Assembly (NCBI RefSeq): GCF_020480685.1
Contig: NZ_JAJAFU010000012.1
Span: 1 to 64,000 of the forward strand
From: Deferrivibrio essentukiensis
GTDB lineage: Bacteria; Chrysiogenota; Deferribacteres; Deferribacterales; Deferrivibrionaceae
Reading direction: 5' to 3'
Length of the DNA: 64,000 nucleotides
The translations under genes were made by a program, and so were the position numbers. Below the pieces are notes generated by a model that worked only from the letters and a program-made list of their open reading frames with translations, did not search any database and was not told the origin of the DNA. This document shows positions 35,173-44,173 of this stretch, piece by piece. How positions within the stretch are numbered: position 1 is the stretch's first letter; every line of letters begins with the position of its first letter.

Positions 35173-36423
35173 TTATAATCTTGAAAAATCTAAGGTAGCA
35201 AAAAGGTCATCTATTGTTTCTGCCCTTCTGATAAGCTCTACACCTCCATCCTCTTTAAGCAAAAGTTCTGCAGACCTTAGTTTACCGTTATAATTAAAGC
35301 CCATTGCATGTCCATGTGCACCTGCATCATGTATTACAATAATATCGCCTCTTTCTATTTCAGGCAAATTTCTATCAATAGCAAACTTATCATTATTTTC
35401 ACACAATGAACCAACTACATCGTATACCATATCTTTAGGCTCATTCTCTTTGCCAAGCACAGTAATATGATGATATGCACCATACATACCAGGCCTCATA
35501 AGATTTGCCATACTGGCATCAACACCGATATATTTCTTATAAATGTCCTTTTTATGAATAGCTTTGGTTACAAGATAACCGTAAGGTCCTGTAATCATCC
35601 TGCCGTTTTCCATATAAAGCTTTAAAGGGTCAAGCTTTGTACCTTTTACCTTTTTATCAAATAAATCTTTAATTTTATTTCCAACATACTCCAAATCAAC
35701 AGGATTTTGTTCAGGTCTATAAGGGATACCGATACCACCACCCATATTGATAAATTCAAACTTTATCCCAACTTCATTTGTAATCTCATGAGCAACATCA
35801 AGGAGCATATTTACAGTATCTACAAAATATTCAGGATCAAGTTCATTAGATGCCACCATCGTATGTAACCCAAATCTCTTTACTCCTCTCTCTTTACAAA
35901 TCTTATAACCCTCAAACAATTGCTCCTTTGTAAACCCATATTTAGCTTCTTCAGGCTTGCCAATAATAGCATTACCACCTTTAAGAGGACCAGGGTTGTA
36001 CCTAAAACAGATTAGCTCAGGAAGTCCACAAACTTTATCTACAAAATCGATATGAGTAATATCGTCCAAATTAATTATAGCCCCCAACTGTTTAGCCTTG
36101 ACATATTCATACTCAGGTGTCTCGTTAGAAGTAAACATAATGTTTTCTCCAACAATCCCTACCTTTTCAGACAAAATAAGTTCAGCCATTGAACTGCAGT
36201 CGGCCCCAAATCCTTCCTCTTTTAAGAGTTTTAAAATATATGGATTAGGTGTTGCCTTAACTGCAAAATATTCCTTAAATCCATCATTCCAACTAAAAGC
36301 CTTTTTTAATCTTTTAGCATTTTCCCTAATCCCCTTTTCATCGTAAATGTGAAAAGGTGTAGGATATTTTTCAATTATTCTCTCAATCTGCTCTTTAGTA
36401 AAAGGCAATTTCTTATCCACCAT
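35173..36423 (-). CDS. lysA: Diaminopimelate decarboxylase
   Basis: LysA decarboxylates meso-diaminopimelate to lysine, using PLP. The N-terminal barrel has the PLP lysine in FAVKATPNPYIL; the glycine-rich phosphate loop is FINMGGGIGIPY; the substrate/dimer motif is GSLCENNDKFA, which corresponds to the CESGD motif of typical LysA (N in place of the usual small residues is a variation). GAHGHAMGFNYNGKLRSAEL matches the C-terminal domain. A related amino-acid decarboxylase is possible. The ATG at 36423 lies 9 bases after GGAGG; length 416 aa. Confidence 0.88.
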   Translation of the reverse strand: MVDKKLPFTKEQIERIIEKYPTPFHIYDEKGIRENAKRLKKAFSWNDGFKEYFAVKATPNPYILKLLKEEGFGADCSSMAELILSEKVGIVGENIMFTSNETPEYEYVKAKQLGAIINLDDITHIDFVDKVCGLPELICFRYNPGPLKGGNAIIGKPEEAKYGFTKEQLFEGYKICKERGVKRFGLHTMVASNELDPEYFVDTVNMLLDVAHEITNEVGIKFEFINMGGGIGIPYRPEQNPVDLEYVGNKIKDLFDKKVKGTKLDPLKLYMENGRMITGPYGYLVTKAIHKKDIYKKYIGVDASMANLMRPGMYGAYHHITVLGKENEPKDMVYDVVGSLCENNDKFAIDRNLPEIERGDIIVIHDAGAHGHAMGFNYNGKLRSAELLLKEDGGVELIRRAETIDDLFATLDFSRL

Positions 36424-36485
36424 AAACTGATTCCTCCAAAAAATTTTGCACACATAACATATTTTTAAACTATTTTCAACTAAAC

Positions 36486-37292
36486 TTAACCTAAGGCAAC
36501 ATCAAGAGTCATCATTACGGCAAAACCAATCATAGCTCCTATTGTTGACAAGTCTATTTCATCGCCAAATTGGGACTCCGGAATAAGCTCTTCTACTACG
36601 ACATAAATCATTGCCCCCGCAGCAAATGATAAAGCATAAGGTAAAATAGGTTTCATCAGCACTACAGCAAAAGCCCCTACCACACCTGCTATAGGCTCTA
36701 CAATACCTGAAGCCTGACCATACATAAAACTTTTAAATCTACTAAAACCTTCTCTCCTTAGTGGGACAGAAACAGCTGCCCCTTCAGGAAAATTTTGAAT
36801 ACCGATACCTATTGCAAGGGCTATTGCTCCACCAATTGAGGCGGATGTTAAACCATTTCCAATAGCACCAAAGGCAACCCCTACTGCAAGTCCTTCAGGA
36901 ATATTGTGCAAAGTAATTGCCAAAACAAGTAAAACACTTCGCTGTAAAGATGTTTTAACCCCTTCACTCTCCTGTTTATCCATATGCATATGAGGTAAAA
37001 ATTTATCAACTATCCATAAAAAAGCCCCACCTGATAAAAATCCAATTACCGGAGGCAACCAAATGATTCCACCTTCTTCCTCAACCATTGTAATTGCAGG
37101 AGCAAGTAACGACCAGAAACTTGCGGCAATCATTACACCTGAAGCAAATCCAAGCATCAGATTTAAAATTCTCTTATTAATTGTCTTAAAAAAGAAAACC
37201 ATTGCTGCCCCAAGAGCAGTTAAAAACCATGTAAAAAGTGTCGCCAAAAGCGCCTGAGCAGTATGTGGCAAACTCAAAAAATACTCAAACAT
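36486..37292 (-). CDS. ZIP-family metal transporter
   Basis: A membrane importer for Zn2+ or related divalent metals. The two ZIP signature helices are [19 protein letters not shown] and [15 protein letters not shown], which carry the metal-binding His/Glu/Asn set; a histidine-containing loop ([15 protein letters not shown]) lies between helices 3 and 4. Eight membrane segments are predictable in 268 aa. It starts 3 bases after the cupin gene, so the two form an operon. Confidence 0.93.
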   Translation of the reverse strand: MFEYFLSLPHTAQALLATLFTWFLTALGAAMVFFFKTINKRILNLMLGFASGVMIAASFWSLLAPAITMVEEEGGIIWLPPVIGFLSGGAFLWIVDKFLPHMHMDKQESEGVKTSLQRSVLLVLAITLHNIPEGLAVGVAFGAIGNGLTSASIGGAIALAIGIGIQNFPEGAAVSVPLRREGFSRFKSFMYGQASGIVEPIAGVVGAFAVVLMKPILPYALSFAAGAMIYVVVEELIPESQFGDEIDLSTIGAMIGFAVMMTLDVALG

Positions 37293-37294
37293 AC

Positions 37295-37642
37295 TTACTT
37301 ATCACCTTCCTCTGGGACAATGCAGATAAATTTAATAGTTTCACCCTTATTTGCCATAAACTGATGAGCGGTATTATTAGGGACATACGCTATTGAGCCG
37401 GCACTAATCTCATACTCTTTACCACTTAAATAAAGTGTCCCCTTACCGCTAATTACATAATTTATATGTGGCCAAGGGTGTGAATGTCTTGGAGTAAAAC
37501 CGCTTTCTTCAACAGTAAATACCCGCATTATATAACCATCCCAACCTTGGTCAGGCCCAATAAGTGACTGCTTAATTACACCTTTAATATTATCACCATC
37601 AAATCCGATTTTCTCAATATCCTTTTCATGCCCTATAAACAT
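37295..37642 (-). CDS. Small cupin-domain protein
   Basis: A single-domain cupin of 115 aa. The metal-binding histidines lie in [19 protein letters not shown], and the second motif is in [14 protein letters not shown]. Substrate and reaction are unknown. The ATG follows AGGAGG, and the stop is 3 bases before the ZIP transporter start. A metal-related sensing or storage role is only suggested by that context. Confidence 0.85.
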   Translation of the reverse strand: MFIGHEKDIEKIGFDGDNIKGVIKQSLIGPDQGWDGYIMRVFTVEESGFTPRHSHPWPHINYVISGKGTLYLSGKEYEISAGSIAYVPNNTAHQFMANKGETIKFICIVPEEGDK

Positions 37643-37665
37643 ATTTCCTCCTAATGTTATTGAAA

Positions 37666-37694
37666 TTAAACTCTTTTTAAATTATGATTATAAT
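37666..37694 (+). promoter_or_regulatory. Promoter for the YhdH-type reductase gene
   Basis: TATAAT (37689-37694) with a poor -35, TTAAAC (37666-37671), 17 bases upstream; a T-rich stretch precedes the -10. Confidence 0.5.
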
Positions 37695-37724
37695 ACATTT
37701 TGAAAAAATTAAAAGGAGGAAGTT

Positions 37725-38708
37725 ATGAAATTTAATGCAATGATAGTAAAAGAGGAAGATGGGAAATATATTAGAAGCATTGAAGAAAAAGATATCAATG
37801 AATTGCCGGACAACGATGTAATAATTAATGTAAAATACTCCTCTTTAAACTACAAAGATGCACTATCTGCTATTGGTAATAAAGGTGTAACAAAACAATA
37901 TCCCCATACTCCTGGAATCGATGCTGCAGGCGTGGTATATAAAAGTAAATCAGATAAATTTAAAGAGGGTGAAGAGGTAATTCTTACCGGCTATGACTTA
38001 GGAATGAACACTCCAGGTGGATTTGGAGAATATATAAGCGTGCCAGCGTCATGGGTTATAAAAAAACCTGATAACCTCACATTAAAAGAATCCATGATAT
38101 TTGGCACTGCCGGCTTTACCGCTGCATTATCTATAATCCAACTTGAAAAATATGGACTTACTCCGGAAAGTGGTGAAATCCTCGTTACAGGGGCAACTGG
38201 TGGTGTAGGCTCAATGGCTGTAGCCATGCTTTCTGAGTCAGGATATAATGTTGTGGCTGCCACAGGAAAAAAGGAAAAAGAAGAGATGCTCAAATCCCTT
38301 GGTGCTTCACAAATAATAGATAGAAAAGAGATAGATGATGAAAGTGGAAAACCTATGTTAAAACCTCGATGGGGCGGAGTTGTAGATACAGTAGGTGGAA
38401 ATATACTTGTTACTGCAATTAAATCGCTAAAATACGGCTGCTCTGCCACCACATGCGGACTTACAAAATCACATGAATTAAACCTTACTGTTTTTCCATT
38501 CATCTTAAGGGGTGTAAACCTTTTAGGAATAGACTCAGTAGAGCAACCAATTGAAGTAAAAGAGAATGTTTGGAACAATATTTCCCAAAGATGGAATAAA
38601 GATTATGTGCAACAGATATACCAGGAAGTTAGTTTAGAACAATTATCAGAAAAAATAGATTTAATACTGAAAGGTCAAATTGCCGGTAGGGTTGTCGTAA
38701 AGATTTAA
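37725..38708 (+). CDS. YhdH/YhfP-family quinone/acryloyl-CoA reductase (MDR superfamily)
   Basis: A zinc-free medium-chain dehydrogenase/reductase using NADPH. The YhdH features are visible: SSLNYKDALSAIGNKGVTKQ, HTPGIDAAGVV, the nucleotide-binding loop VTGATGGVGSMAVAML and ATGKKEKEEMLKSLGA. The family contains AcuI, which reduces acryloyl-CoA, and oxidoreductases of less certain function. It is monocistronic, AGGAGG precedes the ATG, and a terminator follows. Length 327 aa is standard. Confidence 0.92.
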   Translation: MKFNAMIVKEEDGKYIRSIEEKDINELPDNDVIINVKYSSLNYKDALSAIGNKGVTKQYPHTPGIDAAGVVYKSKSDKFKEGEEVILTGYDLGMNTPGGFGEYISVPASWVIKKPDNLTLKESMIFGTAGFTAALSIIQLEKYGLTPESGEILVTGATGGVGSMAVAMLSESGYNVVAATGKKEKEEMLKSLGASQIIDRKEIDDESGKPMLKPRWGGVVDTVGGNILVTAIKSLKYGCSATTCGLTKSHELNLTVFPFILRGVNLLGIDSVEQPIEVKENVWNNISQRWNKDYVQQIYQEVSLEQLSEKIDLILKGQIAGRVVVKI

Positions 38709-38715
38709 AAAAATT

Positions 38716-38738
38716 AGGGGCAAATAAGCCCCTTTTTT
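38716..38738. terminator. Terminator between the YhdH-type gene and rpsT
   Basis: AGGGGC (38716-38721) pairs with GCCCCT (38728-38733), followed by TTTTT; the other strand has A-rich sequence that gives T-rich RNA for rpsT. Confidence 0.85.
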
Positions 38739-39006
38739 ATGCTGATTTAATTGAATTTAATTTTTTGGCAAGTCTTGAAACTCTTCTTGCAGCTTGATTT
38801 TTATGAATAACACCCTTAGTAGAAATCTTTAAAATTTCTCTTGAAACTGTTTTAAAGCTTTCCTCAGCAACAGCTAATTCACCGTTATTAACTGCAGCAA
38901 CAAACTTCTTGGTAAGTGTTCTCATCTTAGATTTGTAAGCCTTGTTTCTAAGTCTTTTCTTTTCAGATTGCCTAATTCTTTTTTTAGCTGACAATGTATG
39001 CGCCAT
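38737..39006 (-). CDS. rpsT: Ribosomal protein S20
   Basis: S20 is a basic 30S protein. The family start MAHTLSAKKRIRQSEKKRLR and KGVIHKNQAARRVSRLAKKL are diagnostic; 89 aa is complete. The ATG follows GAGGTG. It is monocistronic. Confidence 0.98.
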   Translation of the reverse strand: MAHTLSAKKRIRQSEKKRLRNKAYKSKMRTLTKKFVAAVNNGELAVAEESFKTVSREILKISTKGVIHKNQAARRVSRLAKKLNSIKSA

Positions 39007-39040
39007 TTAACACCTCATATTTTTCTAAATTGAGCTGTAA

Positions 39041-39069
39041 TTAATAGCAACTCGATAAGATAAAGTCAA
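39041..39069 (-). promoter_or_regulatory. Promoter of rpsT
   Basis: On the minus strand, TTGACT (39069-39064), 17 bases, TATTAA (39046-39041). Confidence 0.65.
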
Positions 39070-39111
39070 GATTTTTTTGGCACAAATGTACTTTTCCCAA
39101 AAAAATCATAT

Positions 39112-39765
39112 TCAAAACTCCCCTATCGGCAAAATAGCTCTACCATACATCTCATTAATTATTTGAGCAGCACCTGTATATATTGCACTTATGCCACAAA
39201 TTATACCTTCATAACCGGCAATAAGTTTGGCAGTATGACTTCCTGTGGCATCTGCATATGCCAAAAGCATAAACAAAACTACTAACAAGGAAAACACAAT
39301 CATTAAAGCTTTATTAACCTTAAACGTGCCTATCCATAAAATTGTGGAAAACGCTCCCCACATAAACAAGTAAGCAGACATCTCTGTACCACTTGGTTTC
39401 TTAGCAACACCCAATTCTGGCAACATAATTATAAAGACAAGGCTAATCCAAAACAACCCGTAAGATGTAAATGCAACTGTACCAAAAGTATTTTTCTTTT
39501 TCCACTCCATTACACCGGCAATAATTTGAGCCAAACCACCATAAAAAATACCCATAGCTAATATCATACTACTAATACCAAATAATCCAACATTATGCAT
39601 ATTCAAAAGAATCGTAGTTAAACCAAAACCCATCAAACCAAGCGGTGCTGGATTTGCAGTAGTATCTTTAATGATGGTTTCAGCTATCATTGCACCCTTT
39701 TCAATACTCTCCTTAACATATTCATTTCCTTTTGACTCAATACGAGCACTTACTGTTTTACTCAT
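39112..39765 (-). CDS. satP: Acetate/succinate transporter of the SatP (GPR1/FUN34/YaaH) family
   Basis: A six-helix membrane channel or transporter for acetate and related short-chain acids. The family signature [20 protein letters not shown] is at the first helix, with [20 protein letters not shown] and [16 protein letters not shown] following. Start at the ATG at 39765, because AGGAGG lies 4 bases upstream; two upstream in-frame starts are possible. The N-terminal 45 residues are a soluble extension longer than in E. coli SatP (188 aa). It stands alone. Confidence 0.9.
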   Translation of the reverse strand: MSKTVSARIESKGNEYVKESIEKGAMIAETIIKDTTANPAPLGLMGFGLTTILLNMHNVGLFGISSMILAMGIFYGGLAQIIAGVMEWKKKNTFGTVAFTSYGLFWISLVFIIMLPELGVAKKPSGTEMSAYLFMWGAFSTILWIGTFKVNKALMIVFSLLVVLFMLLAYADATGSHTAKLIAGYEGIICGISAIYTGAAQIINEMYGRAILPIGEF

Positions 39766-39802
39766 ACATCCTCCTTTTTTATCCATTAAAAACAAAATAT
39801 GT

Positions 39803-39829
39803 TTTATAAATAATACATTTATTTGTCAA
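39803..39829 (-). promoter_or_regulatory. Promoter of satP
   Basis: Perfect -35 TTGACA (39829-39824) and TATAAA (39808-39803), but with 15-base spacing; TAAAAC at 17 bases is the alternative. Confidence 0.45.
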
Positions 39830-39941
39830 TAATAAATTAATTTTAAATTTAAATTATACATATATAATTAATAGCAGTATGTTTTTATAACACAATTATT
39901 TTATAACATATCTATAAGGTAAAGTAATACATGTACAATTC

Positions 39942-39970
39942 TTGCATTTTAACCAAAGAAAACGTATGAT
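39942..39970 (+). promoter_or_regulatory. Promoter of the nitroreductase gene
   Basis: TTGCAT (39942-39947), 17 bases, TATGAT (39965-39970). The gap 39766-40003 holds this and the satP promoter in otherwise AT-rich sequence. Confidence 0.6.
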
Positions 39971-40003
39971 AAGAAATTAATTTATCATTGAAAGGAGGTA
40001 TTT

Positions 40004-40519
40004 ATGGATGTGTTAACTGCAATAAAAACAAGGAGAAGTATCAGACAATTTGAGCAAATTAACGTAGAAGATGAAAAAATAGAAGAATTGCTTAGGCTTG
40101 CAATGTGTGCACCTTCTGCGGGTAACCAGCAGACGTGGCATTTTATAGTAGTTAATGATGAAAAAATAAAAAATGAAATAGCTGATATGCACCCTCATGC
40201 TAAGATGCTATATGATGCACCTGCTTGCATTATAGTCTTAGGCGATACATCTCTCGAAAGATATAAAGGATTTTGGGTGCAAGACTGCTCAGCTGCAATA
40301 ATGAATATCTTGACGGCAGCCCCGGCACTTAACCTACAAACTGTATGGTGCGGTATTTACCCAAATGAAGAAAGGGTAAAAGATTTTAAACGTTATTTTA
40401 AGTTGCCTGAAAACGTAATCCCACTTGGGCTTATAGTGTTAGGATATTCAAAAAAGAGTGGCTTTCCTGTTGATAGATTCAAGCCCGAAAGAATCCACTA
40501 CAATAGCTTTAAGCATTAG
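40004..40519 (+). CDS. Nitroreductase-family protein
   Basis: A small FMN-dependent NAD(P)H oxidoreductase of the nitroreductase fold. FMN-contacting start TRRSIRQFEQINVE and CAPSAGNQQTWHFIVV are visible; QDCSAAIMNILTAAPALNLQ and GLIVLGYSKK complete the pattern. Length is 171 aa. GGAGGT precedes the ATG. The substrate is unknown. A ferredoxin-fused relative lies next to it on the opposite strand. Confidence 0.9.
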   Translation: MDVLTAIKTRRSIRQFEQINVEDEKIEELLRLAMCAPSAGNQQTWHFIVVNDEKIKNEIADMHPHAKMLYDAPACIIVLGDTSLERYKGFWVQDCSAAIMNILTAAPALNLQTVWCGIYPNEERVKDFKRYFKLPENVIPLGLIVLGYSKKSGFPVDRFKPERIHYNSFKH

Positions 40520-40522
40520 TTT

Positions 40523-40556
40523 TTTAAAAAAAACAAAGGGGGCTTATTTAAGCCCC
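40523..40556 (-). terminator. Terminator after the ferredoxin-nitroreductase gene
   Basis: On the minus strand GGGGCTT-AAAT-AAGCCCC (40556-40539), then T-rich sequence down to 40523. The stop codon of the gene at 40544 is inside the stem. Confidence 0.8.
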
Positions 40557-41365
40557 AAAATTTTATGATTTAACTTTTCGTGCTGCACCGTACGATAATA
40601 CCTGACATCTGGAATACCAAAAGCCATAACATAACCTATCGAATTTTCTTCGGGTATTTTTAAATAATCCTTTAAATTAGGAAGAATTTCAAAAAAATAT
40701 CTCCCTATACCACTCCAAACAGTCCCTACCCCCAAAGAATTTGCATATATTTCAAAATAGCTCAAAGCAATAATTGTATCTACATAAGAAATAGTAAGCC
40801 CCTTAGGAATTGATGTAACTATAATATGAGGTGCGCCTCTAAAAGTAACATCATCACCCTTTTTCTTATATTGATAATGGACATATTTTAAAAAAGAGTA
40901 AGCATCAGGAAGAGTATTACTTTTTAAATAAATCTCAAACTCTCTCATCATAAAAGCTAAAAAATTATCTGTTTCTAATTTAGACGCTGTAATCGTCAGG
41001 AACGTTTTTTTGCTATTATGACCACTTGGTGCATAACTTGTCGCTTCTATTAGCTTATTGAGAGTCTCTTCTGAAAGCTCATTGTCCTTAAATTTTCTTA
41101 CAGTCCGTCTAAACTTTATAAATTTTTCAAGCTCGCTACTATCAAGGTTAATCATATCGGCACTAATGCTGTTTTTTGGATCTTTTCCCAATATAGACAA
41201 TGCACCTGTAGGGCACACCGCAAGGCAGTGCTGACATTTCAAGCAATGGGTCTCATCTTTCATAAAAGGAACTTTATCAAAACCGATTATGCTTACAGGG
41301 CAATCAGTTACACACTTTTTACATCCAATGCATAAATTTTCATCAATCTTAAAATTAATCCCCAT
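40544..41365 (-). CDS. Nitroreductase-family protein with N-terminal ferredoxin domain
   Basis: Residues 1-60 are a 2x[4Fe-4S] ferredoxin domain (CIGCKKCVTDCP and CLKCQHCLAVCP). Residues about 85-270 are a nitroreductase domain (FRRTVRKFKDNELSEETL, SYAPSGHNSKKTFL, GVGTVWSGIGRYF). Such fusions take electrons from ferredoxin. Substrate unknown. It is 2 bases before fumC's 3' end and in the same direction, so it is probably co-transcribed with fumC. Confidence 0.9.
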   Translation of the reverse strand: MGINFKIDENLCIGCKKCVTDCPVSIIGFDKVPFMKDETHCLKCQHCLAVCPTGALSILGKDPKNSISADMINLDSSELEKFIKFRRTVRKFKDNELSEETLNKLIEATSYAPSGHNSKKTFLTITASKLETDNFLAFMMREFEIYLKSNTLPDAYSFLKYVHYQYKKKGDDVTFRGAPHIIVTSIPKGLTISYVDTIIALSYFEIYANSLGVGTVWSGIGRYFFEILPNLKDYLKIPEENSIGYVMAFGIPDVRYYRTVQHEKLNHKILGLK

Positions 41366-41367
41366 TT

Positions 41368-42747
41368 TTACACCATACTTTTTGGATCGAAAATTTTCTC
41401 TACTTCATCATCAGGCAATATGTTCATTGATTTTACAACATCCTTAACTGTCTTCCTTTCATTGAAAGCCTTATATGCAATTTCAGCTGCTTTATCATAA
41501 CCAACTACCTTAGCCAAAGGGGTAACAATTGCCATAGACCACTCAACAAGCTCACTGCACCTTTGGATATTAGCTTTAATGTCTCTCACACAAAATTCAT
41601 CTAAATGTTTAGATACATTAGTTAATAAGGTTAGTGAATATATAACGCTATCGGCAATCAAAGGCATCATAACATTCAAATCCAATAAACTGCTGGCTCC
41701 TGCAATAGAGATTGTGTGGCACTTACCCATTACCTCTGCAGCCACCTGAATAGTTGATTCAAGTATCACAGGATTAACTTTTCCGGGCATAATAGAACTT
41801 CCGGGTTGTAAAGAAGGTAGAGTAATTTCAGCGATGCCGCATCTTGGTCCTGAGCTTAACAAACGCAGGTCGTTTGCAATCTTCATTAAACTTACAGCCA
41901 GTGTGTTCATGGCACCCGCAAGAGATACTACCCCATCTTTTGTAGCAATCGCTTCAAAAAGATTGTCTGCCTGTTTAAATTTTATTCCGGTATATTCTGA
42001 TATTTCATTTATAGCAATATTTGCAAAATCTTTGTGAGTATTAATGCCAGTGCCAAGTGCTGTACCCCCCAATGGCAATTCAACAATCCATTTCTCCTGA
42101 TCTAAAAACCTCGTTATAGCCTTATCTATCTGTGAAGCATAACCTGAGAACTCCTGCCCTAAAGTCATAGGGACAGCATCCATCAGGTGAGTCCTACCTA
42201 TCTTTATGACTTCATTAAATTCTTCTGCCTTAGCCATAAACGATTTTTTTAGACCTTCCAGAGCGGAAATCAAGTTTTTCATAAGTAAAGCAGCAGAAAT
42301 ATGTATAGCCGTAGGGATTACGTCATTGCTCGATTGCCCCATATTGACATCATCGTTAGGATGACAAAGCCCTTTGTCACCCAACTTACCACCAAGTATT
42401 TCAACAGCACGATTGGCAATCACCTCATTGACATTCATATTGGTAGAAGTACCTGAACCTGTCTGAAAAATATCGAGTGGAAATTGGTCATCGTGTTTAC
42501 CGTCAATAATCTCAAGGGCAGCCTTTACTATGGCATAGGCTTTCTCTTCATCAATTAGCTTTAGTTTCAAATTGGCATTGGCAGCTGCCATTTTAACAAT
42601 AGCTACTGCATTTATAAAATCTTTTGGAAGTGATTTTCCACTTATATTAAAATTCAACTTTGCTCTGGCAGTTTGAGCGCCCCAATAAGCATATTTTGGG
42701 ACTTGCATTTCCCCCATACTATCCTTTTCAATCCTATATTCTGACAT
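41368..42747 (-). CDS. fumC: Class II fumarate hydratase
   Basis: Fumarase C interconverts fumarate and malate. The catalytic loop is GSSIMPGKVNPV, the substrate-binding segments are TGSGTSTNMNVNEVIANRA, CHPNDDVNMGQSSNDVIPTA and GGTALGTGINTH. The motif DDVN followed by SSND and TAIHIS favours fumarase over aspartase, whose segment reads more like NDHVN and STND; the NPV of the loop is the one aspartase-like feature. Length 459 aa fits. A good RBS (GGGGGT) precedes the ATG. Confidence 0.9.
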   Translation of the reverse strand: MSEYRIEKDSMGEMQVPKYAYWGAQTARAKLNFNISGKSLPKDFINAVAIVKMAAANANLKLKLIDEEKAYAIVKAALEIIDGKHDDQFPLDIFQTGSGTSTNMNVNEVIANRAVEILGGKLGDKGLCHPNDDVNMGQSSNDVIPTAIHISAALLMKNLISALEGLKKSFMAKAEEFNEVIKIGRTHLMDAVPMTLGQEFSGYASQIDKAITRFLDQEKWIVELPLGGTALGTGINTHKDFANIAINEISEYTGIKFKQADNLFEAIATKDGVVSLAGAMNTLAVSLMKIANDLRLLSSGPRCGIAEITLPSLQPGSSIMPGKVNPVILESTIQVAAEVMGKCHTISIAGASSLLDLNVMMPLIADSVIYSLTLLTNVSKHLDEFCVRDIKANIQRCSELVEWSMAIVTPLAKVVGYDKAAEIAYKAFNERKTVKDVVKSMNILPDDEVEKIFDPKSMV

Positions 42748-42764
42748 TATTACCCCCTTTTTTA

Positions 42765-42808
42765 TTGCCTTTAATAATTTTATATCATATTATATGTACA
42801 ATTGGCAA
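42765..42808. promoter_or_regulatory. Overlapping divergent promoters (fumC / cyclic-nucleotide-binding gene)
   Basis: Plus strand: TTGCCT (42765-42770), 17 bases, TATTAT (42788-42793). Minus strand: TTGCCA (42808-42803), 18 bases, TATAAA (42784-42779). The -10 of one overlaps the spacer of the other, so they may compete. Confidence 0.5.
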
Positions 42809-42822
42809 GCTCGGGGGTAAAA

Positions 42823-43305
42823 ATGACAGCAGAGAAATATTTTTCCATATTAAAAACTGATCCAAAGTTTATAGATTTAACCCAAGATGAATTGAGAGAA
42901 GTCCTATCGTACTGCGAAGTGCAAACCTTTAAAAAAGGGGACGATATTATAAAAGAAGGTCAACACGGAGATAAGCTTCATATAATTGTCGAAGGTGAAG
43001 TTGGTATATCAAAAATAATATCAAATCAGGTAGTCTTTTTTATAACTACTCTCAAAGTAGGAGAAATTTTTGGTGAGATGGCAATAATTTCTGACTATCC
43101 TCGCTCTGCCAACGCATTTGCAAAGACTGATACTGTTATTTTAAGCTTGTCAAAGGAGATCTTTAAAAAAATTAAATCTGAAAACCCTTTACTATTTGGT
43201 AAGCTATCTTTTGTGCTTTCAAAAGTTTTAGCTGAAAGACTATTTAAGATAGAAGACAGAATTAAAAGTATCTTGAAAGCAACCTTAAACCACGAAGTTA
43301 TTTAA
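42823..43305 (+). CDS. Stand-alone cyclic-nucleotide-binding domain protein
   Basis: One CNB domain: beta-barrel start FKKGDDIIKEGQHGDKLHII, phosphate-binding cassette FGEMAIISDYPRSANAFAKT with the conserved Glu and Arg, so it should bind cAMP or cGMP. There is no helix-turn-helix or membrane part in the C-terminal helical tail (LFGKLSFVLSKVLAERLFKI), unlike CRP. It starts at the ATG at 42823 with GGGGGT upstream; length is 160 aa. It is divergent from fumC and convergent with the lipoprotein gene (8-base overlap). The partner is unknown. Confidence 0.88.
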   Translation: MTAEKYFSILKTDPKFIDLTQDELREVLSYCEVQTFKKGDDIIKEGQHGDKLHIIVEGEVGISKIISNQVVFFITTLKVGEIFGEMAIISDYPRSANAFAKTDTVILSLSKEIFKKIKSENPLLFGKLSFVLSKVLAERLFKIEDRIKSILKATLNHEVI

Positions 43306-44173
43306 TACTTTTACCACAAATATTTATTATTGATAGATTGCTTTCTGTGTAGTCATTAAAAGCTGAAATACCAAAGACACATCTGCCATTTTTTTGTAAC
43401 ACCCGAAAATTTTCTTTTGACATTTCGATAAACTTTTTATCTGTATTTTCAATAAGATAAATTTTGTAACCAGTGGCACCTCTAACACTATCCCAACTCA
43501 AAATAAACGAGCCCCCCTTGTCTATAAATTTAACCCCCTTGACATTTGGTAAAAGATATTTTGAATATGAAATAAAATCTTTTTTAAATACTATACCTTT
43601 GTTAAAGTACTTATCATAAGGAATAATTTCAACCGTATTGATATCTTTATCTTCAAGAGGCAACTCCAACTGCATCTGTTTTGATTTTTTTACTAATTTT
43701 GAATTGAGATACACTTCATAATAACCAATTTCGTCACTAAAATATAATTCTGCCTTTAAATACTTATCCGATAGAAGAGAACTCTCAAACTTTTCCACTT
43801 TAACAGGATAATTAAAAGTTATTTTCTTCGTCACCTCTTTTGAGGCAACCTTTATATTTTCATCCACGTTAAAAAGCCTGTAAATATAATCAACACCTTT
43901 AGTCACATTGTTATCAATGTAATTCCCTTTAGGCTCTATTTTAGCTATCACACTAAATTCTTGTGCACAATCGCCAATTACCTCTGCTTTTTCCACATAA
44001 AGAACATATTTTGAAATATTTTTTATCAAAACTCCATTATCGTCAAGTTTCAAAACCTTTTCCACTTCAACTTGCGGTAATATAAGTGTGTCAAGAGGGA
44101 TAGGGTCAGTTTTTTTTCCACAAGCAAGCAGTAAAAAAAATATACTTAGTAAAATAAAAGTTTTAATTTTCAC
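43298..44173 (-). CDS. Lipoprotein with LptM-like start and fibronectin-III-like tail
   Basis: A predicted outer-membrane lipoprotein: signal peptide with lipobox LLLAC, then [10 protein letters not shown], which resembles the start of LptM/YifL-type lipoproteins (CG-K-G-P-L). LptM-like genes lie next to argH or lysA in many bacteria, and here the gene follows argH. The 291-aa length is far beyond LptM's 60-70 aa; the tail contains a possible fibronectin type III-like segment ([20 protein letters not shown]). GTG start at 44173 overlaps argH by 11 bases. The function is unknown. Confidence 0.75.
   Translation of the reverse strand: MKIKTFILLSIFFLLLACGKKTDPIPLDTLILPQVEVEKVLKLDDNGVLIKNISKYVLYVEKAEVIGDCAQEFSVIAKIEPKGNYIDNNVTKGVDYIYRLFNVDENIKVASKEVTKKITFNYPVKVEKFESSLLSDKYLKAELYFSDEIGYYEVYLNSKLVKKSKQMQLELPLEDKDINTVEIIPYDKYFNKGIVFKKDFISYSKYLLPNVKGVKFIDKGGSFILSWDSVRGATGYKIYLIENTDKKFIEMSKENFRVLQKNGRCVFGISAFNDYTESNLSIINICGKSIK

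Noticed and set aside
36424-36485. Lysine riboswitch ahead of lysA
   Set aside because: Only about 60 AT-rich bases without paired GC elements; too short for the lysine aptamer.
41368-42747. Aspartase instead of fumarase
   Set aside because: The HPNDDVN...SSND and TAIHIS segments and GGTALGTGINTH match class II fumarase better than aspartase; one NPV in the loop is not enough.
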